Of a DNA stretch of 64,000 nt, positions 1 to 12,641 are shown in pieces; the stretch's first letter is position 1; each line of letters opens with the position of its first letter. Under the pieces are notes generated by a model. It was given only the letters and a program-made list of their open reading frames with translations, had not been told where the DNA came from and ran no database searches. This stretch comes from Salvelinus alpinus (Eukaryota > Chordata > Actinopteri > Salmoniformes > Salmonidae): NCBI RefSeq assembly GCF_045679555.1, contig NC_092091.1, positions 91,902,190 to 91,966,189 on the forward strand, in the 5' to 3' direction. Position numbers and translations under genes: made by a program.

Positions 1-117
1 GAGGCAGTCGGAGGCAGTGACTATAAATAAATTGTGAAGAGGCAGTTGGAGGCCGTGACTATAAATAAATTGTGAAGAGGCCGTTGGAGGCCGTGACTAT
101 AAAGAAATTGTGTGAAG
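1..117. repeat. 38-bp tandem repeat, about three copies
   Basis: The unit GAGGCAGTYGGAGGCAGTGA plus CTATAAATAAATTGTGAA repeats three times at the window edge. It appears to be an expansion of integrase-coding sequence, because the last copy runs into the frame of the pol fragment. More copies may lie outside the window. Confidence 0.75.
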
Positions 118-1304
118 AGGCCGTTGATCATGTTTCCCAGTGTTCTATTGAACCTTTCGACTCACCCATTCCCCATCGGATGGTAGGGAGTCGTGTGCAA
201 CTTCTGGACTCCTGCAGCACTCAACAACTCAGCAATCAATTTACTTTCAAAGTTGGCCCCTTGGTCGGAGTGGATACGCCGAGGAAAATCATTCACACAG
301 AAGATGCTGTTCCACAGCTGAAGGGCCACTGCTTTAGCTGATTGGTTCGGACACAAGAAGACATGGGCCATCTTAGTAAAATGGTCAGTGATGACCAGAA
401 CATCCAAGGACTTGTTGTTGGAGTCTTCAGCAGACCAGAAGTCCACACACACCAACTCAAGGGGCTCAGTCGTGATGATATTCTCCAATGGAGCTCTGGC
501 CTCTGGCTCGGGGGCCTTACTGATCACACACCTCCTGCAGGTCTTGACGTACTCTCTCACATCAGACTCCAGACCATGCCATAAGAACCTCTGTCTCGTC
601 AGGTACAACGTCCGCTGTAGCCCCTGATGTCCGGCTTCATCGGGACACCCTTCAAGACTGTCGCCCTCATGGAGGTAGGTACTACATACTGGTGCATCTT
701 CTTTGACAGCAAACTTTTGCAGTATACATAGTACACCCATTTTCAGAGTGAGCTTCTCCCAGGTCTTCAGGATCCACAGAGCCTCGATTGGTTCATGGCC
801 ACATTCCCTACTAGAAGGTCTCCGGCCTCTGTCCACGTAGAAGACAACTCTGGTGAGTGTGTCATCCTGATGCTGCTTTGATATCAGGTCATCACGGGAT
901 AGGACTCTCACATCTGACATCTCAGATGGCACCAGTGACTGAGTGAGCTGAGGCTCTGTAGACCAGCCTCCACTTGTGACTTCAGGACTGCTGACACCGC
1001 TTCCTTTGGACAGGATGTACGTTAATGGATTGTTGTCTGTCCATACAGTAAAAGGCTTGCCCCTTAACCGATGACTAAACTACTCACAGACGGCCCAGCG
1101 TAAGGCAAAACACTCTAACCAATGGGCAGGATACTTTGACTGTGCATAAGTAAGTGATTTGCTAGTGAATGCTACACTTCTGACGCAGACCCATCCTCTG
1201 GCATCTATTACAGTACCATGTAGTTGAACTACTGTATGTCTGTCTGTCTGAGTATTACAGTACCATGTAGTTGAATTACAACTTTGACAACAACAGAAAC
1301 GCAT
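1..1304 (-). pseudogene. Ty3/gypsy-like pol fragment (RNase H + integrase), decayed
   Basis: Read on the minus strand, 1304 to about 1080 encodes an RNase H end (SVAFTSKSLTYAQSKYPAHW). An in-frame TAG follows at about 1079, then TVWTDNNPLTYILSK. Next come an H2C2 zinc segment (HQGLQRTLYLTRQRF ... CRRC) and an integrase core with VDFW, DQGANF and HPMGNG, broken by a TGA just after HPMGNG. The rest is lost in a short tandem repeat at the window edge. At least two stops make it dead. Family: Ty3/gypsy by domain order. Confidence 0.8.
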
Positions 1305-1427
1305 GGATTAGTAACACTCTGCAACTGTAGGACACATGTGGAAAGGAAGAGAAACTGCGGATTCTTCAAAACAACTTATTTTATTGTTATATTTGCAAAT
1401 CTGGAGGTGTCAACAATCACTCAAAAA

Positions 1428-1590
1428 GTGCAGAGTTAAGAACCCAACGAACTAGAGTTGGGTCTCAGCTTCTATAGGAAAGGTACAGAGTTAAGAGCCC
1501 AACGAGTTGGGTCTCAGCTTCTATAGGAAAGGTGCAGAGTTAAGAACCCAACGAACTGGAGTTGGGTCTCAGCTTCTATAGGAAAGGTGC
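1428..1590. repeat. About 55-bp tandem repeat with internal hairpin, three copies
   Basis: Three copies of a unit holding CCCAACGAACTAGAGTTGGG, whose ends are inverted repeats (CCCAAC/GTTGGG). The middle copy is a few bases shorter. Confidence 0.75.
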
Positions 1591-2622
1591 ATTCGGAATT
1601 TTGGATGAAATGCATGCCCAAATTAAACTGCCTGCATCTCGGGTCCAGAATATATGATATGCATATAACTGGTAGATTTGGATAGAAAACACTCTAAAGT
1701 TTCCAAAACTGTTAGAATAGTGTCTGTGAGTATAACAGAACTGATTTGGCAGGCAAAAACCTGAGAAAAATCCATTCAGGAAGTAGTTTTTTTGGGGGGT
1801 TTTGTAGTTTTCTATTCAATGCCAATACAGTATCCATTGACTTATGACTCAAAATGCAGTTTCTATGCCTTCCACTAGATGTCAACAGTCTTCAGAAAAT
1901 GTTTCAGGCTTGTGTTCTGAAAAATGAAGAAGTTTGAGCAGTCTGAATGAGTGGACCCTGTCGTGTCACAGAGCTTTTTCCTGCGCAAGACCGAGAGAGT
2001 GCGTTTCTTGTTTACATTTTATATTGACGACGTTATTGTCCGGTTGAAATATTATTGATTATATATATATATAGGCTAAAAACAACCTGAGGTCTGAATA
2101 TAAACATCGTTTGACATATTTCTATGAACTTTACGGATACAATTTGGATTTTTTTTGTCTTCCTGTTTTTACTGCGTTTTAGCCTGTGGATTACTGAAGA
2201 AAACGCGCAAACAAAAACAGAGGTTTTTGGGTATAAAGATACTTTATCGAACAAAAATAACATTTATTGAGAAAATATTGTCTGCTGATTGCAACCATAT
2301 GTAGATCATCAAAGGTAAGGGATTAATTTTATCTCTATTTCTAAATTGTGTAACTGTTCTAGCTGGCTGGCTTCTGTTTGTAATGATTTGTTTAGTGGGC
2401 TATGTTCTCATAATCGTAATGTATGCTTTCGCCGTAAAGCATTTAAAAAATCTGACACCGTGGTTGGATTCACAAGCAGTTCATCTTTAAACCTATGTAA
2501 AATATGTTTTGTTTTCTGAATTTTTATGATGAGTATTTCTGTATATGAATTTGGAGCCCACCAGTTTCACTGGCTGTTGAAGAGGTGGGACGCTACCGTC
2601 TCACGTGCCCAAGAGAGGTTAA
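1591..2622 (+). mobile_element. Non-autonomous DNA element, family 1
   Basis: Shares long stretches with 15751-16773 (same strand) and with about 24700-25400 (minus, partial): the GGATAGAAAACACTC block, the ATTATTGATTATA block and an end with GACGCTACCGTC ... GAGAGGTTAA. No protein is encoded. It ends at TTAA (2619-2622). The class is inferred from TTAA. Confidence 0.55.
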
Positions 2623-3579
2623 CCTCTAACGAGTCACAAACCCGGATCCGGGATCCCCCCATCAAAAAAGCAGACTAGCATAGACTAGCCTAAAGCTACA
2701 GAGATATCATATAATAAAATGTTCATGAAATCACAAGTCCAAGACACCAAATGAAAGATACAGATCTTGTGAATCCAGCCATCGTTTCCGATTTTTTAAA
2801 TGTTTTACAGGGAAGACAAAATATGTATTTCTATTAGCTAACCACCATAGCGAAAGACAACTTTTTTTCCACCATTTTTTTCCTGCATAGGTAGCCATCA
2901 CTAATTCGACCAAATAAAGATATAAATAGTCACTAACCAAGAAAAAACTTCATCAGATGACAGTCTGATAACATATTTATTGTATAGCATATGTTTTGTT
3001 AGAAAAATGTGCATATTTCAGGTATAAATCACAGTTCTACATTGCAGCTGCAATCTGAAATAGCGTCGATGCAGGCAGAATAATTACAGAGACCAACGTC
3101 AAATACCTAATTACTCATCATAAAACATTTCTGAAAAATACACAGCGTACAGCAAATGAAAGCCCAACATCTTGTGAATCCAGCCAATATGTCAGATTTT
3201 TTAAGTGTTTTACAGCGAAAACACAATATAGCATTATATTAGCTTACCACAATAGCCAGAAACACAACAGCATTCATTCACCGCAAAGGTAGCGATCGCA
3301 AAAAAAACAGCAAAGATATAAAATTATTCACTAACCTTGACAAACTTCATCAGATGACAGTCCTATAACATCATGTTACACAATACATATATGTTTTGTT
3401 CGAAAATGTGCATATTTAGCGGTACAAATCGTGGTTTTACAATTGTGAATACGTAGTCAAAATGCACAAAATTGTCCGGAGAAATCTTGGACAGTCACCT
3501 AATCTAATCAAATAACTCATCATAAACTTTACTAAAAAATACATGTTGTACAGCAAATGAAAGATACACTAGTTCTTAA
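2619..3579 (-). mobile_element. TTAA-flanked DNA element, family 2 copy
   Basis: Runs between TTAA sites at 2619 and 3576. It has the subterminal palindrome CCCGGATCCGGG at 2641-2652 and internal blocks (ATGAAAGATACAGATCTTGTG, CATCAGATGACAGTCTGATAA) shared with 6013-7837, 12642-14752, 17037-18037 and 25808-27105. No coding capacity. Inferred to be piggyBac-like from the TTAA target. Confidence 0.6.
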
Positions 3580-4893
3580 TAACTTCTTGTCACTATAGGG
3601 GGTGCTGTTTCAACTTGAACATTTATCGTTCCCAAATTAAACTGCCTCGTACTCAATTCTTGCTCGTACAATATGCATATTATTATTACTATTGGATAGA
3701 AAACAATCTCTAGTTTCTAAAACCGTTTGAATTATGTCTGTGGGTGAAACAGAACTCTTTCTGCAGCGAAATTCATGACAGGAACTGCGAAGGTCTGAAA
3801 ACGAGGCTCTGTTCTCAGATCAGTTTAAAGCTCTGTATGTATCCTATGGGTCGACATGAACTGCACCCGCCTTCCCCTGGATGTCAGTAACCAATGAGAA
3901 TTGGTGGACGGTGACTTGCTGGTTGACTTTCGTCCATTTGCAATTTGTTTAAACAGTGATGAACCATCACCAAATTGACATTCTGAAATCAACACCAATG
4001 AGCGATGGAGAGGAACCAGAATCACTGCCCAGCTATCCCGAGTTCATCGAGCCAGTCAATTTCGCATTTTCTACAGGATTTTTGAGCATGTAAAATTTGT
4101 GATGGTATTTGCCCATTGAAACGTATTGCAAATGAACAGCCGTGCATCTGGTGATTGGAACAGGTTACCAGGAGCACATTTAAAAATGTTTTTTTATTGC
4201 CTTTTGGGGGGTGCAAGGGGTTCATGGTTGGGTAAGGAGCACCCCCCACCCGTGCCCATCCAACAGGGGGTGCCACTGGTCATTTTGGACATTTTTCATA
4301 AAATGTGTAAAAAACGACAGTCCCACTTCTCTCATGTCACCATCGAGGGATGGAGAGGAACCACTATCACTGCCTTGCCATCCCGATTTAAAGCACCTGC
4401 AATTTAGGGACAGGCTTCATTTTGGGCCTGATAGAATTACAGTTCATGAGGGTTGCCTAATCACACATATGACGTTTTGGAAAAATCAGACTTTTCGAAA
4501 CAGCCCCTATGACCCCAATTTTAGGGATTTCCGGTTGGCACAGGAAGCTGAAAGTAAACACATATCCTCATTGGGGTAGGCGTTTACAGAATCCTGAGTT
4601 TAAAGTTGTTACGTTAAGAATTGACTGAATAACACAGGGTTGAATGCAGTGTTTTCATAATCTGCAGGTTGGGTATATCAAAAGACATTTAGGGTGAATT
4701 TAACCACTTCCGGGTGCTCCAGGAAGCGTAGAATGAACACAGGTAGAGCTCATAGTGGCCTGATGAATTGTCATCGAAGACTGTTTGATATCGCATTCAT
4801 AACCCACATAGGCTTGAGGTTGAATTTAGGGGAGCAGGCAATGTATTCCTATGGTGAGAGATGTCATTGTATTCTGTGAGATTAAAAAACGCT
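3580..4893. repeat. Mixed repeats: TTAA-element end and an unclassified repeat
   Basis: 3590-3790 matches the other terminus of family 2 (GGGGGTGCTGTTTCAACTTG, GCCTCGTACTCAATTC). About 3930-4430 shares blocks with 11840-12060 in part-inverted order (TTTAGGGACAGGCTTCATTT; GGTGATGGTTCATCACTG). No gene is convincing, and the ORFs at 4126-4579 look accidental. Confidence 0.5.
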
Positions 4894-5283
4894 GTTTTCA
4901 CTGTTTTTTTATTTTTTTATTTTATTTCACCTTTATTTAACCAGGTAGGCTAGTTGAGAACAAGTTCTCATTTGCAACTGCGACCTGGCCAAGATAAAGC
5001 ATAGCAGTGTGAACAGACAACACAGAGTTACACATGGAGTAAACAATAAACAAGTCAATAACATGGTAGAAAAAAAAGAGAATCTATATACAATGTGTGC
5101 AAAAGGCATGAGGTAGGCAATAAATCGAATAATTACAATTTAGCAGATTAACACTGGAGTGATAAATCATCAGATGATCATGTGCAAGAAGAGATACTGG
5201 TGTGCAAAAGAGCAGAAAAGTAAATAAATAAAAGCAGTATGGGGGGTGAGGTAGGTAAATTGGGTGGGTAGTTTACAGATGGA

Positions 5284-6012
5284 CTATGTACAGCTGCAGC
5301 GATCGGTTAGCTGCTCGGATAGCAGATTTTTAAAGTTGTTGAGGGAGATAAAAGTCTCCAACTTCAGAGATTTTTGCAATTCGTTCCAGTCGCAGGCAGC
5401 AGAGAACTGGAAGGAAAGGCGTCCAAATGAGGTTTTGGCTTTAGGGATGATCAGTGAGATACACCTGCTGGAGCGCGTGCTGCGGGTGGGTGTAGCCATC
5501 GTGACCAGTGAACTGAGATAAGGCGGCACTTTACCTAGCATAGCCTTGTAGATGACCTGGAGCCAGTGGGTCTGACGACGAACATGTAGCGAGGGCCAGC
5601 CGACTAGGGCATACAGGTCGCAGTGGTGGGTCGTATAAGGTGCTTTAGTAACAAAACGAATGGCACTGTGAATAAACTGCATCCAGTTTGCTGAGTAGAG
5701 TATTGGAAGCTATTTTGTAGATGACATCGCCGAAGTCGAGGATCGGTAGGATAGTCAGTTTTACTAGGGTAAGTTTGGCGGCGTGAGTGAAGGAGGCTTT
5801 GTTGCGGAATAGAAAGCCGATTCTTGATTTGATTTTGGATTGGAGATGTTTGATATGAGTCTGGAAGGAGAGTTTGCAGTCTAGCCAGACACCTAGGTAC
5901 TTATAGATGTCCACATATTCTAGGTCGGAACCGTCCAGGGTGGTGATGCTAGTCGGGAGTGCGGGTGCAGGCAGCGAACGGTTGAAAAGCATGCATTTGG
6001 TTTTACTAGCGT
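5284..6012 (-). pseudogene. LINE ORF, 3' part (RT thumb/C-terminus)
   Basis: Continues the LINE ORF beyond the TTAA element with KTKCMLFNRSLPAP, YKYLGVWLDCKLSF and IKSRIGFLFRNKASF, typical of the region after the RT core in CR1/L2-type elements. One extra base near 5660 shifts the frame (VYS then HSAIRFVTKAPY in another frame). The ORF then runs to a stop at 5284. The 3' UTR with its LINE tail fills 4906-5283. Confidence 0.8.
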
Positions 6013-7837
6013 TTAACTTTTACTGCCTCAGAAACCCGGATCCGGGAGCACCCCCCACCCCCCACACACTGATTAGCATAGATAGCATAGCTTCAGAAGT
6101 AGATAGTAGCATCTAAATATCATTAAATCACAAGTCCAAGACACCAGATGAAAGATACAGATCTTGTGAATAAAGCCACCATTTCAGATTTTTAAAATGT
6201 TTTACAGGGAAGACAAAATATGTAAATCTATTAGCTAAACACGTTAGCAAAATACACCACTATTCTAACTCCATCAGTTTCTTACTCCTTCAGGTGCTAT
6301 CACCAATTCGGCTCAACTAAGATATTGATAGCCAATAACCTATAAAAAAAACCATCAGATGACAGTCTGATAACATATTCATGGTATAGGATAGTTTTTG
6401 TTAGAAAAAAGTGCATATTTCAGGTAGAAATCACAGTTTACAATTGCACCGACCATCACAAATCCACTAGAATTACTAGATAGAGCAACGTGTATGACCA
6501 ATTTACTCATCATAAAACATTTCATAAAAATAGACAAAGCATAGCAATGGAAAGACCCAGTTCTTGTGATTTCAGACCATATTTCAGATTTTCTAAGCGT
6601 TTTTCAGCGAAAACACAATAAATCGATAAGTTAGCATACTACATGTTCCAACGTTACCAGAGCATCGATTCCAGCCAAAGAGCGCTATAACGTAACCACC
6701 GCCAAAAGATATTAATTTTTTCACTAACCTTCTCAGAATTCTTCCGATGACACTCCTGTAACATCATTTTACAACATACATATACAGTTTGTTCGAAAAG
6801 GTGCATATTTAGCCATACAAAACCGTGGTTACACAATGAAAATACTAGGAAATCAAGCCTCAATATGTCTGACGTCATCTATCAGAGTGATCTAGTTTAA
6901 TTAAAAGCTAATCATATACTTGACTAAAAAATACAGGGTTGACAGGAATCGAAAGACAAATTAGTTCTTAATGCAACCGCTGATTTACATTTTTTAAATT
7001 ATCCTTACTTTTCAATACAGGGTTGGCCAAGTGAAGCTATACCAAACAAAATGGCGATGTATGCGTTTAAAATATTTCGACAGAAACACGGTTTATCATA
7101 TTAAATATTGCTTACTTTGAGCTGATCTTCCATCATATTCTTGGGCAATGTATCCTTTCTATGTTATAAACGTCTTTTGGTCGATAGATGTCCTCTGTCC
7201 TTCGAAATGTCCATCACCAACGACCGACACCCTAAAGCGTGTCCAAACTTTCAGAGTGCACGACAAAGAAATTCCTCAAAATCGCACTAAACGGATATAA
7301 ATTGATATAAAACGGTTAAAATTCACTACATTATGATGTTTTTAACAACTATAACGACTGAAAACATGACCGGAGAAATACTGCTGGTTAGAAAACGATT
7401 TGGAACGAGGCAGGTCCGATGGCCTTCACGCTTGAGGCGCACGTTGAGAAAGAGGGGTCTCTGTACATTTTTGTCATTTATAATGGCTGTGAACGTCCCA
7501 TAGACTTCATTGAAAACGTGATGACGTACAGACACCCAGAGGAAGACGTAGGTAGTGTCGGTTTCTTCATAGCATTCACTGTGGCCTTATAAACAGACCC
7601 CAGATCAGAGGTAAAAATTTCTGAAATCTGAACCCTGTCATGAAAAGTGCTGTAGAAATTGTTCTGTACCACTCAGAGACAAAATTTCAACTCCTATAGA
7701 AACTATAGACTGTTTTCTATCCAATAATAACAATAATATGCATATTGTACGATCAAGAATTGAGTACGAGGCAGTTTAATTTGGAAATGTAAAAAAAAAA
7801 ATAATGCTAACAGCTCCCCCTATTGACAAAAGGTTAA
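6013..7837. mobile_element. TTAA element inserted in the LINE
   Basis: Bounded by TTAA at 6013-6016 and 7834-7837, one of which is the duplicated target. The left subterminal region has CCCGGATCCGGG (6035-6046). The right end has the AATTAAACTGCCTCGTACTC block in reverse. There is no transposase, so it must be mobilised by another element. The 4-bp TTAA duplication is the piggyBac signature. Confidence 0.8.
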
Positions 7838-10399
7838 GAGCAGTTGGAGGCCACGGAAGGAGTGTTGTATGGCATTGAAGCTCGTTTGGAGGTTAGATAG
7901 CACAGTGTCCAAGGAAGGGCCGGAAGTATATAGAATGGTGTCGTCTGCGTAGAGGTGGATCAGGGAATCGCCCGCAGCAAGAGCAACATCATTGATGTAT
8001 ACAGAGAAAAGAGTCGGCCCGAGAATTGAACCCTGTGGTACCCCCATAGAGACTGCCAGAGGACCGGACAACATGCCCTCCGATTTGACACACTGAACTC
8101 TGTCTGCAAAGTAGTTGGTGAACCAGGCAAGGCAGTCATTAGAAAAACCGAGGCTACTGAGTCTGCCGATAAGAATATGGTGATTGACAGAGTCGAAAGC
8201 CTTGGCCAGGTCGATGAAGACGGCTGCACAGTAATGTCTTTTATCGATGGCGGTTATGATATCGTTTAGTACCTTGAGCGTGGCTGAGGTGCACCCGTGA
8301 CCGGCTCGGAAACCGGATTGCACAGCGGAGAAGGTACGGTGGGATTCGAGATGGTCAGTGATCTGTTTGTTGACTTGGCTTTCGAAGACCTTAGATAGGC
8401 AGGGCAGGATGGATATAGGTCTGTAACAGTTTGGGTCCAGGGTGTCTCCCCCTTTGAAGAGGGGGATGACCGCGGCAGCTTTCCAATCCTTGGGGATCTC
8501 AGATGATACGAAGGAGAGGTTGAACAGGCTGGTAATAGGGGGTGCGACAATGGCGGCGGACAGTTTCAGAAATAGGGGGTCCAGATTGTCAAGCCCAGCT
8601 GATTTGTATGGGTCCAGGTTTTCCAGCTCTTTCAGAACATCTGCTATCTGGATATGGGTAAAGGAGAAGCTGGGGAGGCTTGGGCGAGTAGCAGCGGGGG
8701 GGGCGGGGCTGTTGGCCAAGGTTGGAGTCGCCAGGAGGAAGGCATGGCCAGCCATTGAGAAATGTTTGTTGAAGTTTTCGATTATCACGGACTTATCAGT
8801 GGTGACCGTGTTACCCTGCCTCAGTGCAGTGGGCAGCTGGGAGGAGGTGCTCTTGTTTTCCATGGACTTTACAGTATCCCAGAACTTTTTGGAGTTAGAG
8901 CTACAGGATGCAAATTTCTGCTTGAAAAAGCTGGCCTTTGCTTTCCTGACTGACTGCGTGTATTGGTTCCTGACTTCCCTGAACAGTTGCATATCGCGGG
9001 GGCTCTTCGATGCTATTGCAGTTCGCCACAGGATGTTTTTGTGCTGGTCGAGGGCAGTCAGGTCTGGAGTGAACCAAGGGCTATATCTGTTCTTGGTTCT
9101 GCATTTTTTGAACGGAGCATGCTTGTCTAATATGGTGAGGAAGTAACTTTTAAAGAATGACCAGGCATCCTCAACTGACGGGATGAGGTCAATATCCTTC
9201 CAGGGTACCCGGGCCAGGTCGATTAGAAAGGCCTGCTCGCAGAAGTGTTTTAGGGAGCGTTTGACAGTGATGAGGGGTGGTCGTTTGACCGCGGACCCGT
9301 GGCGGATACAGGCAATGAGGCAGTGATCGCTGAGATCTTGATTGAAGACAGCAGAGGTGTATTTGGAGGGCAGGTTGGTCAGGATAATGTCTATTAGGGT
9401 GCCCATGTTTACGGATTTAGGGTTGTACCTGGTGGGTTCCTTGATGATTTGTGTGAGATTGAGGGCATCAAGCTTGGATTGTAGGACTGCCGGGGTGTTA
9501 AGCATATCCCAGTTTAGGTCACCTAACAGAACAAACTCTGAAGCTAGATGGGGAGCGATCAATTCACAGATGGTGTCCAGGGCACAGCTGGGAGCTGAGG
9601 GGGGTCGGTAGCAGGCGGCAACAGTGAGAGACTTATTTCTGGAGAGATTAATTTTTAAAATTAGAAGTTCGAACTGTTTGGGCATAGACCTGGAAAGTAT
9701 GACAGAACTTTGCAGGCTATCTCTGCAGTAGATTGCAACTCCTCCCCCTTTGGCAGTTCTATCTTGACGGAAAGTGTTATAGTTGGGTATGGAAATCCCA
9801 GAATTTTTGGTGGTCTTCCTAAGCCAGGATTCGGACACGGCAAGGACATCAGGGTTGGCAGAGTGTGCTAAAGCGGTGAGTAAGGCAAACTTAGGGAGGA
9901 GGCTTCTGATGTTGACATGCATGAGGCCAAGGCTTTTTCGATCACAGAAGTCAACAAATGAGGGTGACTGGGGACATGCAGGGCCTGGGTTTACCTCCAC
10001 ATCACCCGAGGAACAGAGGAGTAGTAGGATGAGGGTGCGGCTAAAGGCTATCAAAACTGGTCGCCTAGAGCGTTGGGGACAAAGAATAAAAGGAGCAGAT
10101 TTATGGGCGTGGTAGAATAGATTCTGGGCATAATGTGCAGACAGGGGTATGGTGGGGCGCGGGTACAGCGGAGGCAAGCCCAGGCACTGGGTGATGATAA
10201 GAGAGGTTGTATCTCTGGACATGCTGGTCTCAATGGGTGAGGTCACCGCATGTGTGGGGGGTGGGACAAAGGAGGTATCAGAGGTACGGAGAGTGGAACT
10301 ACGGGGTCCATTGCAAACCAAAACAATGATAATGATAACTAGCCTGAACAACAGTATGCAAGGCATATTGATATTTGAGAGAGACATACAATAAGGCAT
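7838..10399 (-). pseudogene. LINE ORF, 5' part: 2A-like leader, AP endonuclease, reverse transcriptase
   Basis: Open from 10399 to the TTAA insertion. Residues 14-29 are strongly hydrophobic. GDVEVNPGP at 132-140 is a 2A-like ribosome-skipping motif. An apurinic-type endonuclease follows (HVNIRSL, SESWL, LLGDLNWD, SDHCLI), then reverse transcriptase with IDLAKAFDSVNH, MGVPQGSILGP and the catalytic LYADDTILY. The first 854 or so residues have no stop. The frame runs 12 nt into the inserted element before a TAG. By domain order the protein would nick target DNA and prime reverse transcription there. Without the insertion the frame would continue into 6012. Confidence 0.85.
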
Positions 10400-11712
10400 A
10401 AAGTGATTGCAGGTCTTGATTGGGAGAGCTAGCTAAAACAACAGGTAAGATAACAGCAGCAATAACAGGGTGCTAGTCTAACACAGCAACAACAGGTAAA
10501 AATGGCGACGACTAGGCAGAGAGGGTCGGATTAACTACACACAGATCCTGAGTTAAAGCACAGAGCCGACAGATAAAACACAAATAAACAGAATGGAGTA
10601 CCGTGAATTAATGGACAGTCAAGCAGGCATCAGCTATGTAGCCAAGTGATCATAGTGTCCAGGGGGCAGCCGTAGATGGAGCAGGGAGGCCTCCACTAAG
10701 CTAGCACGCGGCGTTTAAAGTTAGTAGCCCGGGGGGTGGTCTGCTCAGACGGAGGGGGTCTGCTCAGACGTGGTCGTGTCGACAGAGAATCCAAGCCGGA
10801 TGGCGATGGCGAAAGAGAGGTTGTGAATTGTAGAATTGTGTTTGCTAACTGGTGCTAGCTTCGTGGCAGTGGCGCTAGCTGCGCTAGCTGCAAGCTAGCT
10901 GTGAGGATCAGAAGTAGTGGCTCAGGGATTACGGCAGGAATCCGGCGTTGTTGTCGAGAGAGAGTCCGATGCTGGTAAATTGGTGAGTAATATCCAGGCT
11001 AATAACAGGGCTGGTGTCTGTGCAGAAGGTAAAAGCTGCTAGCAGCGGCAAAAAATGGCTAAATTAGCTTGTAGCTGATTTAGACCAGTTGTGATGGATT
11101 GGCAGGGCTCTGTGTCGGCAAAAAAAGGTCCAGTCCAATTGGCAAAAGGTATTGTAGCCCAAGAATTCGCTGGTAGACCTCTTCGGCTAGCCGGCAGATG
11201 GGCCTAGCTCGAGGCTAGCTCAAGGCTAACTGGTGCTTGCTTCGGGACAGAGGTGTTAGCCAGTAGTAGCCACTCGGTTGCAGCTAGCTAGCTGTGATGA
11301 TACGGTGTAATTGTCCAGAGCTTGCGTCAGGAATCCGGTGATGTGGTAGAGAAAAAGCAGTCCTATATGCTCTGGGTTGATATCGCGCTTGCAGACTGGC
11401 AGGTATTGGCCCGAGCTGAAGCTGGCTGTGTCCGAGTTAAGGGTGAAGACCGCAGCAGTGGCTAACTGACTACTAGCTAGTAGCTAGTTATCTGGCTAGC
11501 TTCTGATTGGGGTTACGGTTCTAAAGTATAAAAAATAGCAGGTCCGTACCACATTGGGTGAGGTGGAATGTAGGAATGTATATTCAGTTCCTAGATGGAA
11601 AGTGAAATTAAAATATATACGAAATGTATACGAAAAATACGAGGACTATTTACACGGGACAAGACAAGACAAACACACGTCCGACTGCTACGCCATCTTG
11701 GATTCGGAGGCA
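10400..11712 (-). promoter_or_regulatory. LINE 5' leader, rich in GCTAGC
   Basis: 1.3 kb between the LINE 5' end and its ORF, without an ORF of note. The palindrome GCTAGC and close variants (AGCTAGCT) occur many times between about 10690 and 11510. LINE leaders usually carry the internal promoter. Confidence 0.5.
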
Positions 11713-11724
11713 GTTTTCACTGTT

Positions 11725-12641
11725 AAGGGATAATGCCACACATCAAGGTTATGCTTGTACAGATCGGGAGGACCTTAGGAACATTCCTGTGGTTGAATTG
11801 TCCTTCTAACCCTAACGGTTCCGCCGCTATGCCCTAAAAGAACCTGAAATTTAGGGACAGGCTTCATTTTGGGCCTACTTATTTTCACAGTCGCTGCGCT
11901 CAGAGCGATCTACGGACAAGTGGGGTGTCTTGATGATCTCGGAATGGCCTAGAGACTATGGTGTTGCCATTTTAAGTGTTTTTTTTCAGAATGTCAATTT
12001 GGTGATGGTTCATCACTGTTTAAACATATTGCAAATGGACAAAAGTCAGCCAGCAAGTCACCGTCCATCAGTCAATTAGATATCATTCTGACACCAAACT
12101 GATACAAAGTGACACCACACCCACTTTTTCAAACTCGTTTAGAAGCCAACTATCACATATTTCAGAGCAGGCCCAAAATTCACAGCACCTTCTGTTTAAC
12201 CATAATAAAAACATAAATCACGTAGTTACGTTCTAGCTGCGGGTCCAGTTCTGACATTATGTGTAGGCCTAGCTGAGGCGACCCCGAAACACAAGTTTTG
12301 GCTTGATAGGACATTTGGAGCCCGAGCAGCGACCTTAATTGGTGCTGAAAATCCACATTTTCAGGGCGTTGCTACGGGGTCCTTGAATGAGCTATCGGAC
12401 AGAAACTTCAGGGTCCGTCTCTATGAGCCGAGGTGGTTTCAATACATGTAGTCTTACGACTCTGGGACTTTTCTAAATGTTGTCATTTTCGTGATGGTCA
12501 AAATGAATTGAAGTTATTGCAAATGTACGAGGTTGTTTCTCGGTCTGAGAACCTTCTAGAGCCACATAACTCGCCGTGCACTATCAACTTGAGCTCTAAA
12601 ACAGGTTTCTAAAGTTTCAGAGCTCTAGGTCTGACGGTTCT
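11725..12641. repeat. Unclassified interspersed repeat
   Basis: Continues the repeat seen at 3930-4890 on the other side of the LINE. 12026-12198 recurs almost unchanged at 14753-14925. No coding region is convincing. Confidence 0.5.

Larger units (their letters stand above)
4906..11712 (-). mobile_element. Full-length CR1/L2/Rex-like LINE with target duplication
   Basis: A 12-bp direct repeat GTTTTCACTGTT flanks it (4894-4905 and 11713-11724). On the minus strand it starts CTGCCTCCGAATCCAAGATGG, has a 1.3-kb 5' leader without an ORF1, one long ORF (endonuclease plus reverse transcriptase) and a 3' end with an A/T-rich tail (4906-4950). A TTAA element (6013-7837) splits the ORF. The tail block (ATTTAACCAGGTAGGC, GCGACCTGGCCAAGATAAAG) recurs alone at 13063-13517. 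The clade was not resolved. Confidence 0.85.

Noticed and set aside
4126..4579. Two overlapping plus-strand frames as a gene
   Set aside because: They lie in a dispersed repeat also seen at 11.8-12.6 kb, without splice context or a recognisable domain.
8442..9146. Plus-strand 234-codon frame within the LINE
   Set aside because: Complement of the reverse transcriptase ORF, with no domain signal of its own.
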